DNA of 64,000 bases from Cristatella mucedo (GCA_009760855.2 WPIO01000017.1:3340501-3404500); one strand, 5' to 3'. Numbered from the stretch's first letter, positions 1 to 35,050 are shown. The notes: a model not told the origin generated them from the letters alone. Translations and numbers: made by a program.

Positions 1-561
1 AGATGCTCGCCTCTAACTATCGAAGCTTTGGTAAATGTGCTTGATGACCGAGGTGGTGAGCTCTAACCTCTAATCATGTGCGAGGCACCTGAATGGAGAT
101 TAGGATCGCTTAAGCGATATACAAACGAATTATGTATACTCAACGGCGTTGCCCGTGCGACCGAGCGCTGGCTAACAACTGAACTAATAGTGCCCTTCAA
201 CAGATGTCGTTTCACTTAAATAATGAAGAACAAAGGAGAGCCGTATGAAATTCAGATTTGCTGCATGCACGTCCGTGTGAGCACCTCGTCAAGTGCTGGG
301 TTGACCGGCTACCATGCGGCTGACCACTTGCTGTTGAAGAATTGTCGTCGTGCTGTGTAGTCACGTGCTTAGTGCGTAGTCACGTGGTGTGAAGTTACGT
401 GCTACTGGTCTGCAGTGGTCTAGCATGCGTGCCGGATGTGGTTGCCAGCACTTTAGAGCGGCGAGGTGCACGAGTGCTTGTGTTACGTGCTCTTTACTCC
501 TGTCATGAGATGCGGTCCTCCAAGAAAACAGGAGAATAGCCTGAATAATTTATTTTCTTAG

Positions 562-675
562 ATAATTGTATGGAAATCGCCCGTTCCCGCCTCGCCATGA
601 TCGGCAAGTTTGTATAACCGGTTCTGTTGCAAACCTAATTGAACTCACTGCTGAAGTATTTCCGACGTCTATTCG
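562..675 (+). pseudogene. Copy A exon 7, frameshifted by a 1-bp deletion
   Basis: Acceptor (TTTTCTTAG|AT) and donor (ATTCG|GTAAGT) match gene B exon 7, and the start reads NCMEIARSRLAMIGK. The exon is 114 nt instead of 115. One T is missing after GGCAAG (TTTG here, TTTTG in gene B). After the deletion the original frame hits TAA at once, while the shifted frame still reads ITGSVANLIELTAEVFPTSIR. The residual coding match shows an SLC22 exon that has lost its frame. The 5' exons of copy A are outside the window. Confidence 0.88.
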
Positions 676-1239
676 GTAAGTACAGACAGCGGTCATTCCG
701 GCTCGACACATTTTGGCTTTTAGTTTCTTGCCTACGCTAATTATCCAACCGAAGAGAGGAAAATAATATAATGACGAAGAGACGGTACTTATAGATATGC
801 ATCAGTATGTGTGTGTCTGCTTGCCTGCGCGCGTGACCCGAACCAGTACCGTGTATGAATGAGTGTGTGAGTGAGTGTATGAATGAGTGTGTGAGTGAGT
901 GAGTGTGTGATAGTGAGAGTGAGAGTAAGAGAAAAGCTCTTTGAGAATAGACGTTGAGATGATAGTTTCACAAGAGTAAGATTGTGTGAAAAGGTATGTA
1001 CTTTAATTACAGACAGGTAAACTCACATTTTGAAGACTTTACGGCTACAATTATGTTTTCAAAGAGCGTAGTGCAGTAAGACGCACATCTTGCCAATGCA
1101 GACATTAGATAAAGAACGCATCCAATACTCGATAATTACATCAGTTTATTGCTCTTAGACGCAGTTAGGAAATGATTAGCTTTTAAGTCTATGTCCAGTT
1201 CTCAGCTAATTTTCCGTGTAAAACTAAATTAGCGACTTA

Positions 1240-1930
1240 TTGATTTGCACTATCCCAGTCCACTAGGATGTCAAATTTTCTCAACTCCTTTGCTGCCTGT
1301 ATGGATGACACCCGTACATGGAGTGCAGCAAACTTTCTAAAACTAAACAACGAGAAAACTAGCATACTAATTATGGGTACTCCAATTGTGATTGAGCAAT
1401 TATAAAACTTAACGCTCCAAATCAGCTCTGCCAGTATATCTCCTGTTGCATCTGCACGCAATCTAAGTGTCCTGTTCAAATGTGACCTTTCATTGGATGA
1501 CCACATCAGCCTCACAGTCTATTCTGCCTTCTTACGGTTGCGTGACGTTGCTAAACTCCGGGCTTGCTTAGACTGGGATACTACATCTCAATTGGTCTAT
1601 GCATTTCTAACTTTCCGTCTCAACTTCTGTAGCTTACTGCCTGCCGGTCTACCGGCCTGGGCAATGAGGTGCTTACAGCAGGCGCAAAACTCTGCAGCTA
1701 TGCTTGTCTGTCGTGAGCGTCGCAGTTGCTACATTTTGTGACTTCTCGCCGACCTGCACTGGCATCCAGTCAAGCAGCGCATAGACTTCAAGGTTCCGTC
1801 ACTCACTTCCAGGTCCCTGCATTTAGGTGATAGCATTGTGTGCTTATGCTTGCTGACACTGTGTATGCTGCCACTAACCAAATTTGCATGCTGACCCAGG
1901 GCATGTTACCTCCGAAAGGCTATATTAAAC
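1240..1930 (+). mobile_element. CR1/L2-like LINE, family 2, RT C-terminal fragment (in copy A)
   Basis: Broken frames resemble the post-catalytic RT region: TWSAANFLKLNNEKTSILIM, then DDHISLTVYSAFLRLRDVAK, and LDWDTTSQLVYAFLTFRLNF. An equivalent copy sits at 27810-28810 in the right duplicate, so it inserted before the duplication. Compared with that copy, this one has lost an internal stretch near 1826, where a GCATT microhomology joins the two sides, and it lacks the 3' end. Confidence 0.75.
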
Positions 1931-3117
1931 CACAACTCGACATTAACTACTAACTGCAATGCCACTGCAGCAAGGACTAGCCAGAAACTAACTCTAGCAG
2001 CTCAAGCTTCAGTAACGGGTCATTCAGGACCCTTAATTAGCAACAGCGTATGCATTCTGATGAAAAGTATATATTCATTTTTCAGATGTACTAAATGCAC
2101 CAGCACCCGCTGCATCTGCAAGATTCGAGCTTTCTCGTGCAGGTTAACCACAACCAAAGATCTTTCCGGATTCCTGATGAGAACTTTGGACGTAAAGAGC
2201 TCATGCACGATTTCCCATCACTTCCTGTAGCAAAACCTTTCCCACTCAATAAGCGCTCCGTTTGACCTATGTTATATTCAGCAGTCTGCTAAGAGAAATG
2301 GTGAGACTGTGATAAGGCTGATACTGGAGTGCTCTAACGACCGCCTCGTGATTGGACTTAATTCTGTTCATCTGGGAGATAGCAAGGGCCGAAATGTGAC
2401 AATGTGTCAGAAGTGTAAGTAATTGTTGAAGCTCGAAGGGATTAAATCGGAAGCCTTATTTATTGCTTGAAAACCTAGAGTTGGTAATCTTATAAGAGAG
2501 CATTGAAATGTTTGCTGGTAATTCAAAGGTGTCTGGTACCTTGAACTTGCCTGACGATGTGAGTAACGAAGTGGTGGTTATTCACGAGCCGTTATTGCGA
2601 CTGTGGAGACTGTCACTGTGGTAAATTGCTTCGAGAGTGCTATTTTTCAAACAGTTGAGGTTGAGGAATGCTACTCTCATGCTGGACAATATGCTTTCCT
2701 TATGAGAATGCTGCTGCATGTCTCTGCTGCATGTAGTGTGACTGTTGGAGCCCCCTCATTAGGCACCCGATGAAGAACCGTGTTTGTTTGCTCGACGTTT
2801 GGCCAGTGCAGTGATGTCACTTTGCGTTGTATTCCCTTGGTTAAGCAGACGTGGAAGATTGTGTATTTATATTGCAATTATTCCGTCTTCACGGCGGCAA
2901 CTTTTCGTGTATTATCTAAATTGGAATCTAATTTGAAAGTTCTCTATTCTGCCCATCGTACTTTCTACGTGGCTTTTTCGGTGAACACTCCGCTGACTTT
3001 GAAAGCTCAGCGAATGCAATGCCGTCATGTACATCCACATGCGTTACGACCAACTTTGTACGGCTATAACCAACCTTTCTACGAGTGCTAAATCGGCCGG
3101 CCTCAAAATTGATTACT

Positions 3118-3593
3118 GCAAACGAGATTTAGCGAAACGATTCGATTCATAAAAAGGAGTGGTACGATGCCTAACCTGGCGATGGGGTAGATCCGATAGC
3201 TAGGCTGAAGCCAAGGAATGCAGGGACCTGGAAGTGAGTGACGGAACCTTGAAGTCTATGCGCTGCTTGACTGGATGCCAGTGCAGGTCGGCGAGAAGTC
3301 ACAAAATGTAGCAACTGCGACGCTCACGACAGACAAGCGTAGCTGCAGAGTTTTGCGCCTGCTGTAAGCACCTCATTGCCCAGGCCGGTAGACCGGCAGG
3401 CAGTAAGCTACAGAAGTTGAGACGGAAAGTTAGAAATGCATAGACCAATTGAGATGTAGTATCCCAGTCTAAGCAAGCCCGGAGTTTAGCAACGTCACAC
3501 AACCGTAAGAAGGCAGAATAGACTGTGAGGCTGATGTGGTCATCCAATGAAAGGTCACATTTGAACAGGACACTTAGATTGCGTGCAGTAATC
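3118..3593 (-). mobile_element. CR1/L2-like LINE family 2 fragment, copy A-specific, inverted match to 1456-1826
   Basis: The - strand frame at 3299-3595 encodes RNLSVLFKCDLSLDDHIS and onward, nearly identical to the frame at 1493-1741 on the + strand (two differences in about 80 residues). The right duplicate lacks it: there KIDYLKLLD-type sequence runs straight through near 30000. It therefore arrived in copy A after duplication, as a new insertion or an inverted local duplication. Confidence 0.75.
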
Positions 3594-4567
3594 AAACTGT
3601 TGGATACAATTTGCAGTATATTTGTAGTTCACTGCGTTTCAACAGTCCGCAAACAGCCGCTGGCTACCGGACATTGTCTTTTAAACCCCACAGACTATAT
3701 AGCTAATTTTAAGGCAGACACGACTAGATTTCTGAGACGCTGCCTGTAATAAACCTGCCGCACTCCACGCACTCACAACCACACCTGCAACGCTGGATGG
3801 AGGTCTGCTTCCCTTTGGGCTTTTTTGTTAATCGTGTTCTAGTTTGAAATGGTTTCTGCTATCAATCGATACAGAACTGAAGCTAACGGCGTTCGCCAGT
3901 CACAGGCAACTGAAGTGCTAGTAATGTAAACGCCTGAAAAGCCGAGGGCTATTGAAAATGAATTGAAGCCAGGCTCGTTGCTGTGAAGGCGATTGGTGGT
4001 GAAGGTGAAGACAAGCCAGCTGCGGCGAAATGTTTGAAGAGGGCGTGTGAACATTTTCGGTAGGGATATATGTTAGAACCTAAAGTAGGGGCGAACTCAA
4101 ACACTGACGCCTAACGTGGTTGTTTTTGCTTGCTTTCCTATGTTGCTCTGGTCGAGGCCAAACCTATTTAAAGGAGCAAGCAGTGAAACAGAGGCATGCT
4201 ATATGAGCCAGATTAAGACTGCCGAAGTATTTCTCGTGGTTCCCCAACTCTTAAGGCACGTAATAATTTATGCGGTTATCTCTGGCCTCATAAAAAGAGC
4301 CGAATCATACGAAAGCTATATGCAAGCGCTCTACATTGTGCTGACGTATTCGGCAAATGTCGGCATAGCTGCGTATGCTGGTGCTGCCAAAGTACAAGTG
4401 GTTGCAGACCCGTAAAGTCCATGATCACGAGTGACTACTTGGCCTTCTTTGGTAATTTTTGCCCTTCGACTGAGACTGGAAAAATTTCGAATGCTGTGAT
4501 TACCGCCTAGTTATGTGTGGATATGGAAGCCTCAAAACTCTGTTTTAGCAATAGCTACTCTTAGTGT

Positions 4568-4570
<3 letters not shown>

Positions 4571-4605
<35 letters not shown>
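4571..4605. repeat. (TA)n microsatellite followed by AT-rich tract
   Basis: An alternating TA run is followed by AT-rich sequence to about 4690. It is present only in copy A. The equivalent place in the right duplicate, near 30930, has no TA run. Confidence 0.9.
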
Positions 4606-4607
<2 letters not shown>

Positions 4608-4989
4608 CATATTATTATTATTATATTTTTATTTATTATACATTATACATTACATTATAATATATATTACGTTTTGTATGCATATTATTATACTCTTAGT
4701 GTTAGTATCTTAGTAAGTACTGGAAAAGTAACCCGAGGTTTCGCGATCCTTCCCTACTCGAAGTAAATTATTCTTTTTTTGTCTTCAGTCTTGCAGCAGA
4801 CTATGTGGTTGATCTGTATTTGAATCAATTGCATTTTAATGTATGCTATTGTTGTCTTGTATACTTAGATATTGTAAAAAGGTAGCTATTTAAAGCTTGT
4901 TCATCTCTTGCCTTTGAGAGATAGTCGTTGTTTGTCCTGTTTTCTGGGCTGCCGTTGCATCTTTTGTGTGTCAGTCATGCAACAACTCT

Positions 4990-5316
4990 CGAAAAGCTTT
5001 TGCTCTTCATGTCCTAGACTGTGGTACTCGCTTCACAATTCTTTCGCAGCGACAACTACTCTCCTGCTGTCGACTTTGGCAATTCTTTCCAGCGGTCCTG
5101 AGCTGCTACTTCCATGCTACTCACTACCTCAGCTGCTCTCGTGACTCAGCCATGCTTCCCTCTTTCTGTTTGTTGCGTGAGATGCAAACTGTTGGCTACC
5201 GCATGTGTACCGACAGCCGGTTAGGCTGTCAGTGCGCTGTAGTAACCTCTCCTGAGTAGCAAAAACATAGTCTTTGTGGTTTTGCGGAGGTACAGAGGAG
5301 ATACATTACACATTAA
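4990..5316 (+). mobile_element. CR1/L2-like LINE family 1, 3' end fragment (copy A-specific)
   Basis: This matches the end of family 1 as seen at 48440-48716: the segment from GGTCCTAGA..GTGG through CAGCGGTCCTGAGCTGCTAC to a short ATTACA-type tail. The right duplicate reads straight from the left flank to the right flank near 31200 without it. It lies in intron 7 of copy A. No full target-site duplication was obvious. Confidence 0.7.
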
Positions 5317-5551
5317 GCTATCTCTTTGTCGTACCGAAGAACTTGCAGAACTGCTGGACAGCAAGGCACCTTCATGCGAAACCTTGAATAGTGCACGTAA
5401 CTTGGGCCTATCGATCTGCACTATCTACATTCGGAGCTTGTTTCATTCCGTGCTACGGTGCTAGCATGTCACCTAGAAACTGGTTTATGGATCAATGTTG
5501 GCTTAGATGCACTGCGCCTAGCTGATGGCAGCCGTATTGATCTCTTTTTAG

Positions 5552-5624
5552 GAGTCTGGGATTTGGCTTGTGTTCCATCTTCGACAACCTGGGCAGTATG
5601 AGTGCACCGCTAATATATATGATC
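5552..5624 (+). pseudogene. Copy A exon 8 (TM11), locally intact
   Basis: This is a 73-nt exon with acceptor TCTTTTTAG|G and donor ATGATC|GTAAGT. It reads SLGFGLCSIFDNLGSMSAPL and IYMI. It differs from gene B at several residues, but length, phase and both splice sites are kept. Taken alone it looks functional. It belongs to a copy whose exons 7 and 9 are damaged. Confidence 0.85.
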
Positions 5625-5737
5625 GTAAGTATTACTGTACTTTCTATTAAAAGTGGGAAGCTGCTTCAAGTGCTGCACTAATTTACCGAGGTTTTTTTCG
5701 TAGGTTTCCATTGAAGCCGCATTTTAATTTCTTTTCG

Positions 5738-5968
5738 AGTCAATCTAATCCTGGATTACCCAGGGTATTGATCGGCGTTCTAGCATTGGTGGCTGGTCTT
5801 GGTGTACTCCTGCTGCCCGAGACACACGGAAGATCTCTGCCTGACGAGGTGAAGGATGTTGAGACCTGGGATAAAGGTCAGCAGACTGTATGCAACTGTC
5901 TTTCGGCCGCCACAAAAGTACAAGCTAAAGACACTGGTGACACATCCTCAGTACCAGACAAGCATTGA
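5738..5968 (+). pseudogene. Copy A exon 9 (TM12 and tail) with destroyed 3' splice acceptor
   Basis: From 5738 the frame is open and parallel to gene B: SQSNPGLPRVLIGVLALVAG, LLPETHGRSLPDEVKDVETW, and a tail ending DTSSVPDKH with TGA. The intron end that is TTTTAG in gene B is TTTTCG here (CG at 5736-5737). The nearest AGs are at 5738-5739, giving TCA ATC TAA, and at 5762-5763, which is out of frame and soon stops. Neither restores the protein. The coding part has decayed little, so the loss may be recent. Confidence 0.87.
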
Positions 5969-6490
5969 CTGTGGTCAGACTCTTGCTGCCCACCACCTTT
6001 GGCTTTGGCTGCAAAAGCATAAACGTTACCCTCTGCAACCTCAAAGTAGTGTTCTGATGAGCTGCTGTTGAATGACTATTAAACGGTTAATTTTTTTTTT
6101 ATTTTAAATTTTTGAATATATCAGCCTTTAACTTTAGCCGGCACAAACTCCTAAACTAGTTTCACTACACTGACACACTTAAGGCAAAACATTGAGAGTT
6201 TGTTGCTGCACATTTAACACTAATAGAGCTCGATTTCGAGGGAATAGCTGCAGATTAGCCGAAAGCAGTCTCAATAGAGCACTGCACAGCCTGCAACCGT
6301 GGTAGCGTGAGGCAGTTTTACTCAGCTGGTGTTGTGTGCTCCTGCGGCTACTGCTGTTGTAATTGGCAAAGCGCCCTGACACTAATGTACATGCCTCACC
6401 TGTGGCCAATAGTTAAGCCATTCACTCAGCCCAACGGCAGGCCACTACTGCATGTTATGTTTTGTGTCGTCTGTTGCGATTGATCAAGCT

Positions 6491-6612
6491 CTCATATATG
6501 TACGCGTTAAGAGTAATAAAGGGAGAATCTCACTTACCGCTCATGTTCGCCCTCATATATGTACGCGTTAAGGGTAACAAAGGGAGAATCTCATTTACCG
6601 CTTATGTTCGCC
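6491..6612 (+). repeat. 61-bp tandem duplication
   Basis: Two 61-bp units, 6491-6551 and 6552-6612, differ at only a few positions. Both begin CTCATATATGTACGCG. They lie in a stretch downstream of copy A that has no counterpart in the right duplicate. The function is unknown. Confidence 0.85.
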
Positions 6613-6890
6613 CCCTCAGTGTCTCCGTGAGACTCCCACAAGACCCACCGCCGGAGCCATTGTAACACACTGGAGGCTGGAAACTTCCGACTCATTACAA
6701 TTTCCTCTAGAGTGTCGATTCTCTGATATTGCAATTGAACAGCAGACCTCGCCACCACCGGGAGCCGTCAACGGAGTGAAAGCTGATTGGCTGATTGCGG
6801 CAATCTCATGCAAGCCTCTGGGAGCCGTGGGGATTCTTACTATGACAGGTTTGAAGCGAGAATTTTGGTACGAGGTTGATCTCTGAAATT

Positions 6891-8259
6891 TACAACCGCC
6901 TTTTTAAAATGGCGTCATACCCAGTTCCTCACAATTATTCCGGCACCTGACCTCGTCGCTGTCTCGACGCTTGTGCCGAAGGAAAGAATGTTCTCTGCTT
7001 TGAAATTTAGTAGCATGCGTCGGCAACCACCGGAAAACTAAACAGTATTACTGATGAAACCTGAATACAGCGCGAAGAGGGTAAAGTGAGTACTTTATTT
7101 GATCGATAAAGGGTCACGTTTTCCAGTACCTCTCGCTTACCGTCGCCCAGAAAGCTAGGGGCTAGACGTTGGCGGCGAGGAGCAACTTGCTAGCGCCGTA
7201 ACTACGACCACTATCTCGGCGAAAGCATGGCCAGTAGGGGCTGCAACGACCGCACAACTAAAGCACGCTTGAAATGACTGGCGATGCTGCCTATGATCGT
7301 CAGGCAGCCAGCAGCTGAGTCGCCTCGCTCTGGCAGTGACGGCCGAGTTGCCCACGAACACCGGCACGCCATCGCTCGAGATCTTGCTTCACGACGGGAA
7401 AAGCGTGCAACTGAACGCCTGCAGACGCGTCTTGAGCTTCTACCGAACGCCCCTCCCCAGAGCTGTTGCTCAAATCGCACATGTTATCCCAAGCGAAAGT
7501 GCAGGCTTCACCGAGTTGGGCGGCTTCCCCACTGACCCGTCTTCTATAATTGCGGTTTCGTTTAAATGATGTTGGTGCCCCAGATCATTGTACGACTGGG
7601 CTGTGACACTCGATTTGGATGCGACGAGGAAGTGCTGTTAGCGACCGTTGTGACAGGAAAGTCTCGGGCACTCTGGTGGGCAAGAGGGACGAAGAGAAGG
7701 GTGCTTTCCCCTGCTACGTGTTTGGTCAAATAAAATGGTGATTTTGGCTGTCGGCTAGCGTTCTGTTGCTGTCTGTGACAATAACCAACCTACATTATTA
7801 ACTGCCCCCCCCCGTTAGCGAGCCCTACTCCGGTGCACAGATACTCAATCCGAGTACACGAGTTTCTCGTGATGGTGGCGGCGGCGGCGGCGGCAATAGG
7901 CGTTACATATTCACTGCTCCGAATGCCTCCGCCGAATACGCCCCCAACTGCAAGAAATAAATGCAGGCCTCGCCAGAGGCAGCTCCTCCAAGCTGAGCAA
8001 ACGAATATCCTGGCCGGCTCCTATTCAAGCTTGCTCACGTGTTCAGTCACTCAAAGGAGGCGATCCGCTAACACTCAGGCCAGCTAATGCCTGCCGACCT
8101 CGATACGTCGCCCAGGTGCCCCGGCGAGAGAGGACAAGCATCGCAGAGCTTGCGGTTCCTTACCGGCGCCCACTGGCCGCAGCTGATTGCCAAAGCTCAC
8201 TCGTCGGCTCGACTGGCCGCCATCGTGGAGGGGGACGCTGCAGATAGCGATTGCGAGCC
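6891..8259 (+). promoter_or_regulatory. Upstream region of gene B, promoter presumed but not located
   Basis: About 1.4 kb separates the end of the left duplicate from the gene B start. The last 200 bp are GC-rich with several out-of-frame ATGs, one of which (8087) opens a 139-codon frame across the gene B start. There is a poly-C run at 7807-7815. I see no convincing TATA box or other defined element, so the promoter call is positional only. Confidence 0.3.
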
Positions 8260-31847
<23,588 letters not shown>

Positions 31848-31920
31848 TCAGACTCTTGCTGCCCAGCACCCAGCTTCGGCTGCAAATGGACAAACGTTGT
31901 CGTCCGCAACCTCAAAATAG

Positions 31921-31995
31921 TTAATAATAATGTACTTGATAAAGCGCCCTCAGAGAACTTAATCTCTTTCTAGGTGCTTTACATTTGCTGCAGAG
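31921..31995 (-). mobile_element. LINE 3' end, copy B-specific
   Basis: A TAATAATAAT tail, then AAAGCGCCCTCAGAGAAC and GCTTTACATTTGCTGCA on the + strand, form the reversed terminal motif of the family 2 LINEs. The left duplicate lacks it near 6050. It lies just after the gene B stop codon and could enter the 3' UTR. Confidence 0.7.
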
Positions 31996-32639
31996 GGAAA
32001 TTCTGATATGCAGTTGCTGAGTGATTATTAGACGGTTAACGTTTTTCAAATTTTCAATTTTTGAATACCAGCCTTAAACTTTAGCCGGTACAAATTCCTA
32101 AACTAATCTCACTACACTGATCCGTTTAAAGCGAAACACTGAGAGTTTGTTGCTTTGCAATTAGTACTAAAAGAGAGAGCTAGATCACGACGGAATAGCT
32201 GCAGACTAGCCGAGAGCTTGGTCTCAATAGAGCACTGCACAGCCCGCGAGCTTGCTAGCAAGAGGCATTTTTACGCAGCTGGACACTTCAAAGCATTAAA
32301 ATTTCCTCGATTCTCTGACGTTGCAATTGAACAGGAGACCTCGCCACCGCCGAGAGCCACCAACAGAGTGAAAGCAAATTGGCTGATTTCGGCAACGTCA
32401 TGCAAGCCTCTGGGGAGCCGTGGGAATTTCTAATGAGACAGACGTGAAAAGAGATATTCGGCACGTGGTTGAATCCTGGAATGTACTACTGCCATTTCAA
32501 ATGGCATAGATGTCACCATGAAGGTGGAAACGATACGATATGAACCAATTCCTTTATATCGCATTATCCTGGCAGGCCCACGTGCTATCTCCTGTTTATC
32601 AAGCATGATATTACTCATCATTCAATTGCATTTCCCTTT

Positions 32640-32715
32640 GCAGCAAATGTGAAGCGCCTAAAGAGAGATTGAGTTCTCTGTGTGCGCTTTATCTAGTGCA
32701 TTATTATTATTACTG
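32640..32715 (+). mobile_element. LINE family 2 3' end
   Basis: CAGCAAATGTGAAGCGCC, AGAGAGATTGAGTTCTCTG and an ATTATTATT tail are present. The rest of the element is missing. Confidence 0.65.
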
Positions 32716-32936
32716 ATAAGGATTAGGACAGGAGACATGTATTACAGCCTCAAATTTGGCTGATCACTTCATTTCTGGCTATCGGACTGGATATGGATGA
32801 AGTTCCATGGAAATGCTGGGGTCCTGCAGGTCAGACAAACCTGTATGAAACTAAGCATTCGGGTCCTTGTTGCGTTTTGTCCGTGGTGACTTTCTTCTAG
32901 CTCAAGCATGTAGCAAGGACCAAGCTCGACCATGTA

Positions 32937-32938
<2 letters not shown>

Positions 32939-32978
<40 letters not shown>
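32939..32978. repeat. (TA)n microsatellite
   Basis: A pure TA run of about 36-40 bp lies between unassigned sequences. Confidence 0.95.
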
Positions 32979-32979
<1 letters not shown>

Positions 32980-33129
32980 TTGGCCCACTTATACGGGACC
33001 CAACAGACTTCATCTCACGCAGAAAACACGAATTCAGCTGGGCATCGTTAGCATCGAAATAATAACTGATCCTTTGGGCGCGATTCACTTTCCCTTGGTA
33101 TAAATGAAGACTGGAAAATTATCGAAAAA

Positions 33130-33560
33130 TAACCGACGTGGAACTCCCAATGATCACTGATCTGCTTGTTAAGACGTGACCCCCCCCCCAAACGACACGG
33201 ATTGAAAATGATCGGACAAGTACGATTGGAGCCGCGTCAGTGCCTCATCTGCCAGACTGATCACTGTTCTCAATCTTTTAATGAGGACATTGTGAATAGT
33301 AGTGCCAAACGCAGCTGATTGATCTAGAAAGGCCAGTAACGTATGTATTATCGTTGTTGCTTAGGATGTGAGTGGTGACATGTAAGAGAGCAGGTTTAGA
33401 AGAGTGGTATCGATTGAATCCTAACTGAAATATATCGGATAATTCATTCTTTCAAAGCGTTCTACAAGCTGCTCAGCGAACTTTAATTTAACGATGGTCA
33501 ATTTGAAATGCGTCGGTTCAACCCGCATTACATTCGCTAGGAAAAGTCACAATTTGCCAC
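33130..33560 (-). mobile_element. LINE RT fragment, family 1-like
   Basis: On the - strand one can read the end of the finger region (AEQLVERFERN-like, then NRYHSSKPALLHVTTHILSN) followed, with a frame change, by LLAFLDQSAAFGTTIHNVLI and RLRTVISLADEALTRLQSYL. This corresponds to TALALLDLPAAFDTINHEVL in the 47-kb copy. A poly-C run at 33181-33189 and frameshifts show it is dead. Confidence 0.7.
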
Positions 33561-34544
33561 TCAGCACTTGCTTTAATCAGAGGTCGCTTTACGGAGTCAT
33601 GAATACGTGCAATTCGTTCGGCATAGATGGTGGATAACATGTCGGTCAGCCGAAACGTTAATATTCTGGAAATGAGACCTCTCAAAGTTTTCCAACGTCA
33701 AGGAGACGATTTACGGTGGCGTAATTTTTTTTGGCTCTAAATGGCAGGAATCTAATGTGTGTGCGCCTTCCCTTTCAGCCGTTTTCCACTCCTGTCTGCT
33801 GCATACCTTCGTGCATTGGTGCGTCACCTACAAGTCACTAGCAGTGCTCCAAGGCTCAGAGCTTCGCCAATATTTGTCACGAGTCGGCAAGGACTAGCAC
33901 CATTCCTGTGTTTTTGTGTTTTGTGCTGTGTTTTGACCGAAGAAAAACTATTCTAGAGACCGCTTAACTACTATCGGACTTTAGCGTACCCTTTTTTCTC
34001 GAACAAAAACAAAGTCGCACCAACACACTAATAAATTATTAGCTCCTGAAAAAAGCTTGAGGTTGATAAAGTACTCGAAGAGGTTGAGTTAATTTGCTTT
34101 AAGTATGTCTCTCAGAGAGTTTTTTTATTACACATGTGCCGGTTCTTCAGAAATGTTTCGCACCCGTCAAGAAGGAATGTGAGAGTACGAGCAGACTACA
34201 GACGCACAGCATAGCTAAACCTATAGCGAAGCGAACCACACTACTAGAAAAATTGACTTTCTGAATAGCGCTGTAAAACTAGCAAAAATATCGTCCCAAA
34301 TGCCCTCTCTGATAAACGTGCATCGAATTGGAAATTGAAGAAGCAAAAATCTGGTGCTGCAGCTGGCCGCGATGTACTAATGCCCTGAGCATCCCAAAAG
34401 ATTACGTAGTGCCACAAATGAGAATTATCTATGTAGTTAGCAAGAGTTGAACCACAGACCGTCTGAAACCGGAGATGAGAGTCTCAGCATTTTAACTTAT
34501 TTAGAGGGCGTGCATTTTCTAGGTATCGAGGCCGAGAAAGAAAT
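33561..34544. other. Intergenic, nothing recognised
   Basis: No gene or repeat was identified. The first 150 bp may be a further decayed part of the adjacent - strand LINE. Confidence 0.4.
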
Positions 34545-34866
34545 AATAATAATATTGCACTTGATAAAGCGCCCTCAGAGAACTTAATCTCTTTCTAGGC
34601 GCTTTACATTTGCTGCAAAGAGATATGCAATGGAATAGTAAGTAAAATCATGCTTGAAAAACAAACAAAATAAATAATATGGCTAGGGGTGACATGCACA
34701 GGGTCAGCATGCAAATGTGGTTAGTGGCAGCATGCACAGTGTCAGCACGCATAAGCACATCAAGGACGAATCACAGGGACCCACTAAATGCTGCCCTAAA
34801 TAGGTGTGTTTCTCTCATATCTGAAAGATAGGCTGGAGCCATAGAATGAATAGACCTAAAAGTGTA
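34545..34866 (-). mobile_element. LINE family 2 3' end
   Basis: The order on the + strand is tail AATAATAATATTG, GCGCCCTCAGAGAACTTAAT, GCGCTTTACATTTGCTGC, the 3' UTR with GTGACATGCACAGGGTCAGC, then the C-terminal region (CCCACTAAATGCTG). It is interrupted at 34867 by a SINE in the same orientation. Confidence 0.75.
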
Positions 34867-35050
34867 TACAAATACTAGCTGTTTTAACAGCCTCTTTTTG
34901 TATATCGGCGAGAGAGCCTAGAAGACTATCGCCATCACTTCCAGATGGCAAGAAAGGATAGCCCACAGCAGGATTCGAACCCACGATTTCGGGAATGAGG
35001 TAGAGAAAGGCAACCGCCTTACCTAATGTGCCATCATGGCTCACCGAGGG
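34867..35050 (-). mobile_element. tRNA-derived SINE, copy 2
   Basis: On the + strand it starts at the 3' end ACTAGCTGTTTTAACAGCCT. The B-box is read as GGATTCGAACCC near 34970, and the A-box side is CCTTACCTAATGTGCCATCA near 35016. It is full length and diverged from copy 6. Confidence 0.85.

Larger units (their letters stand above)
1..6890 (+). repeat. Segmental duplication, left copy (contains copy A exons)
   Basis: This segment is alignable by eye with 24905-32490 over intronic, LINE and 3' flanking sequence, not only exons. Shared anchors include the start (GCTCGC...TAACT...GAGGCTTTGGT-like), the exon 7 flanks, the LINE at 1240-1930, the stretch 2640-3110, 3840-4260 and 6660-6890. Copy-specific insertions interrupt the match: LINE pieces at 3118-3593 and 4990-5316, a TA repeat at 4571-4605, and about 270 bp around 6380-6655. 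The true left end is outside the window. Confidence 0.85.

Noticed and set aside
4116-4415. 99-codon frame with hydrophobic stretches in copy A intron 7, considered as a missing transporter exon
   Set aside because: The right duplicate does not keep the frame, there are no fitting splice sites, and the exon 7 to exon 8 phase join is already complete.
32490-34544. Exon 1 of another + strand SLC22 copy after the right duplicate
   Set aside because: No sequence resembling the TM1 and Cys-rich loop exon was found. The segment instead holds a - strand RT fragment.
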